A stretch of DNA of 7,314 nucleotides from Gammaproteobacteria bacterium HGW-Gammaproteobacteria-14 (GTDB lineage Bacteria; Pseudomonadota; Gammaproteobacteria; Pseudomonadales; Alcanivoracaceae). Position numbers and translations under genes: made by a program. Positions within the stretch are counted from its first letter, which is position 1; each line of letters begins with the position of its first letter. Of the stretch, positions 5,937-7,314 are shown piece by piece. The stretch is taken from assembly GCA_002840115.1 (NCBI GenBank), contig PGZG01000090.1, forward strand, positions 1-7,314, in the 5' to 3' direction. The notes below the pieces were generated by a model that was given only the letters and a program-made list of their open reading frames with translations, ran no database searches and had not been told where the DNA came from.

Positions 5937-6716
5937 ATGCTTGAGTTCTTCCCCATTCCTGCCTTTACCGACAACTACATATGGGCACTGTGGGATGACA
6001 GCGGCCACTGCCTGATCGTCGACCCCGGTGATGCGACCCCCGTGGAGCAGTTTCTTGAACAGCGCAACCTGACACCCAGCGCCATCTTGATCACTCATCA
6101 TCACCCGGATCACATTGGCGGCATTAACCGCCTGAAACAGCGCTGGTCCCTGCCGGTCTACGGACCAGCGCGGGAAAACATTCCCGGACAAACGCACCCT
6201 CTGACGGAAGGCGACACCCTGTCACTGGAAGCTCCAGCCGTGGAGTTCAAGGTGATCGACACTCCTGGGCACACTCTGGGGCATATCGCCTTTTTTGCCG
6301 CGAAGCTACCGGAGCCCATTCTGTTTTGTGGCGACACCCTGTTTAGTGGAGGCTGCGGCCGGCTCTTCGAGGGCACCCCGGCGCAAATGCTGGCCTCACT
6401 GGATCGATTATCGTCGCTGCCAGACAACACCCGGGTTTGCTGCACCCATGAGTACACCGAAAGTAATCTGGCATTTGCCCGCACCATTTTGCCAAACGAC
6501 CCGGAGATACTGCGCCGTCAGCAGCAAGTTGCCTCACTACGGGAGCAAAACCAGCCCTCGCTGCCGACCCAACTGAGCGAAGAAAAGTGCAGCAACCTGT
6601 TTCTGCGTAGTGACGACCCGGCTCTGGCCTCAGCTCTGGCAGCGCTCAACGGCGAGGAACTCAACGACCGGCTGGCAGTCTTTACTGCGTTACGAGGCCG
6701 CAAGGATCGAGCCTGA
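5937..6716 (+). CDS. gloB: Hydroxyacylglutathione hydrolase (glyoxalase II)
   Basis: GloB hydrolyses S-D-lactoylglutathione to D-lactate and glutathione, the second step of methylglyoxal detoxification in the cytosol. The 259 residues show the metallo-beta-lactamase fold with its full metal site: THHHPDH (53-59) giving H54, H56, D58 and H59, then H112 in GHTLGH, D133 in GDTLF and H171 in THEYT. Family-specific blocks are present too: FTDNYIW at 10-16, CGRLFEGT (140-147), and the C-terminal glutathione-binding part SLPTQLSEEKCSNLFLR (208-224). Length is close to E. coli GloB (251). The ATG was chosen because it has AGAGG upstream and the protein then begins MLEFFPIPAF, as in relatives. It is divergent from the yafS-like gene and followed by mltD, the same arrangement as in E. 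coli. Confidence 0.96.
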   Translation: MLEFFPIPAFTDNYIWALWDDSGHCLIVDPGDATPVEQFLEQRNLTPSAILITHHHPDHIGGINRLKQRWSLPVYGPARENIPGQTHPLTEGDTLSLEAPAVEFKVIDTPGHTLGHIAFFAAKLPEPILFCGDTLFSGGCGRLFEGTPAQMLASLDRLSSLPDNTRVCCTHEYTESNLAFARTILPNDPEILRRQQQVASLREQNQPSLPTQLSEEKCSNLFLRSDDPALASALAALNGEELNDRLAVFTALRGRKDRA

Positions 6717-6757
6717 CTCGTGTTCGCCTCAATGCGAGCCTCTCAATCTGGGCGCCT

Positions 6758-6782
6758 CAGCACAGGCCTCGCTCCTGTGCTG
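6758..6782 (+). terminator. Perfect 9-bp hairpin after gloB (possible terminator or palindromic repeat)
   Basis: CAGCACAGG at 6758-6766 pairs without mismatch with CCTGTGCTG at 6774-6782 around the loop CCTCGCT. It begins 41 bases after the gloB stop and ends 6 bases before the mltD -35 box, a sensible place to end the gloB transcript. There is no T-run after it, so a factor-dependent or RNA-end-protecting role, or a REP-like repeat, is as likely as intrinsic termination. Confidence 0.45.
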
Positions 6783-6788
6783 CGCACC

Positions 6789-6817
6789 TTGTTACCACAT
6801 CACACCGTCACTAGAAT
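6789..6817 (+). promoter_or_regulatory. Sigma70-type promoter for mltD
   Basis: TTGTTA (6789-6794, four of six matches) and TAGAAT (6812-6817, five of six matches) are separated by the ideal 17 bases. A start near 6824 gives a leader of about 20 bases before the mltD ATG. This is the best promoter candidate in the window. Confidence 0.6.
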
Positions 6818-6843
6818 GCTCTGTCACTCTGAAACAGGTTGTT

Positions 6844-7314
6844 ATGAAAAGAATTCTGTCGCTAGCCCTGCTATCCCTGCTGCTCACCGGTTGCGCCCTG
6901 TCACGGTCTAATATCGCCGAACATGACCCTCTGGATAACTTCGGCCCAATGTTGGCCGCAGCGGCAGAGGAGCGCAATATTCTACTGCTGTGCGGAGACA
7001 CGGACTGGCCGGAACTGCCGCCACAAGCAGTGCCCTTTGCCGGTGACGACCTCTGGGAACGCTTACGCTCCGGCTTTCGCTTTGACCTTGATCAGGACAA
7101 TCCACGCATCAGCGCACAGCGCGCCTGGTTCGTACGCAACCCACAATATATTGAACGGGTAACCACCCGTGCCCAGCGCTATCTGTTTCATATTGTTGAG
7201 CAAGCCGAGCAAAAAAATGTGCCAATGGAAATGGCCTTGCTACCTATCGTTGAAAGCGCCTTTGACCCATTCGCCTACTCCCACGGCCGCGCCTCCGGAC
7301 CCTGGCAGTTTATT
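6844..7314 (+). CDS. mltD: Membrane-bound lytic murein transglycosylase D, N-terminal part (cut by window edge)
   Basis: MltD is an outer-membrane lipoprotein that cleaves peptidoglycan glycan strands, forming 1,6-anhydromuramic acid ends. The first 157 codons are here and stay open to the window end. A lipoprotein signal peptide is clear: basic MKRI, a hydrophobic core, and lipobox LLTGC with Cys17 as the lipidated residue. Ala at +2 predicts outer-membrane sorting. A divergent stretch follows, then DDLWERLRSGFRF (75-87). The SLT domain begins with PMEMALLPIVESAFDPFAYS (127-146), carrying catalytic Glu137, then GRASGPWQFI. The remaining SLT domain and the usual LysM repeats lie beyond the edge. 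The start ATG follows AGG with a 5-base spacer, a modest ribosome binding site. The gene sits after gloB as in E. coli and Pseudomonas but has its own promoter. Confidence 0.94.
   Translation, partial: MKRILSLALLSLLLTGCALSRSNIAEHDPLDNFGPMLAAAAEERNILLLCGDTDWPELPPQAVPFAGDDLWERLRSGFRFDLDQDNPRISAQRAWFVRNPQYIERVTTRAQRYLFHIVEQAEQKNVPMEMALLPIVESAFDPFAYSHGRASGPWQFI

Noticed and set aside
1..7314. Mobile element, CRISPR array, toxin-antitoxin pair, tRNA or other new system
   Set aside because: No transposase or integrase reading, no regularly spaced repeat array, no cloverleaf-like sequence, and the coding space is filled by conserved core genes.

Overview
This window looks like core chromosome from a gammaproteobacterium of the Pseudomonas/Alcanivorax/Marinobacter type, with moderate GC and proteobacterial codon use. 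The gene content points that way. It carries the sohB, PA1824-like, nudC and fimL block of pseudomonads, joined to the dnaQ, rnhA, yafS-like methyltransferase, gloB and mltD block shared by many gammaproteobacteria including E. coli. The genus is inference from gene content and recalled family sequences; I could not run a search.

Layout. Positions 1-276 (minus) hold the N-terminus of the inner-membrane peptidase SohB, cut by the window edge. Then on the minus strand come a two-helix membrane protein of unknown function (405-1052), the NADH/NAD-cap pyrophosphatase NudC (1074-1895) and the twitching-motility/cAMP regulator FimL (1899-3587). These last three are tightly packed and probably one transcript, fimL > nudC > membrane protein, possibly reading into sohB. 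A 249-bp gap (3588-3836) holds a candidate fimL promoter, a GC-rich palindrome and a short direct repeat. Still on the minus strand are DnaQ (3837-4538), RNase HI (4595-5029) and a YafS-type methyltransferase-like protein (5029-5832). The methyltransferase-like gene and rnhA share one base. A 104-bp divergent spacer separates these from plus-strand gloB (5937-6716, glyoxalase II). A perfect 9-bp hairpin and a good sigma70-like promoter follow, leading into mltD (6844 to the window end), a lipoprotein lytic transglycosylase cut by the edge.

The genes cover unrelated housekeeping jobs: replication proofreading and RNA-primer/R-loop removal (dnaQ, rnhA), methylglyoxal detoxification (gloB), nucleotide/RNA-cap hydrolysis (nudC), envelope maintenance (sohB, mltD) and surface-motility signalling (fimL). 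Four genes (sohB, nudC, dnaQ, rnhA) appear to start with GTG.

I saw no mobile element, CRISPR array, RNA gene, phage gene or defence island. Nothing here amounts to a new multi-gene system. The observations most worth checking are these: a FimL whose first Hpt-like module keeps a candidate phospho-accepting His; a fimL stop codon that lies in frame with nudC two codons before its GTG; a NudC with substitutions in two signature motifs; a methyltransferase-like protein without the glycine-rich SAM loop; and palindromes in the intergenic gaps.
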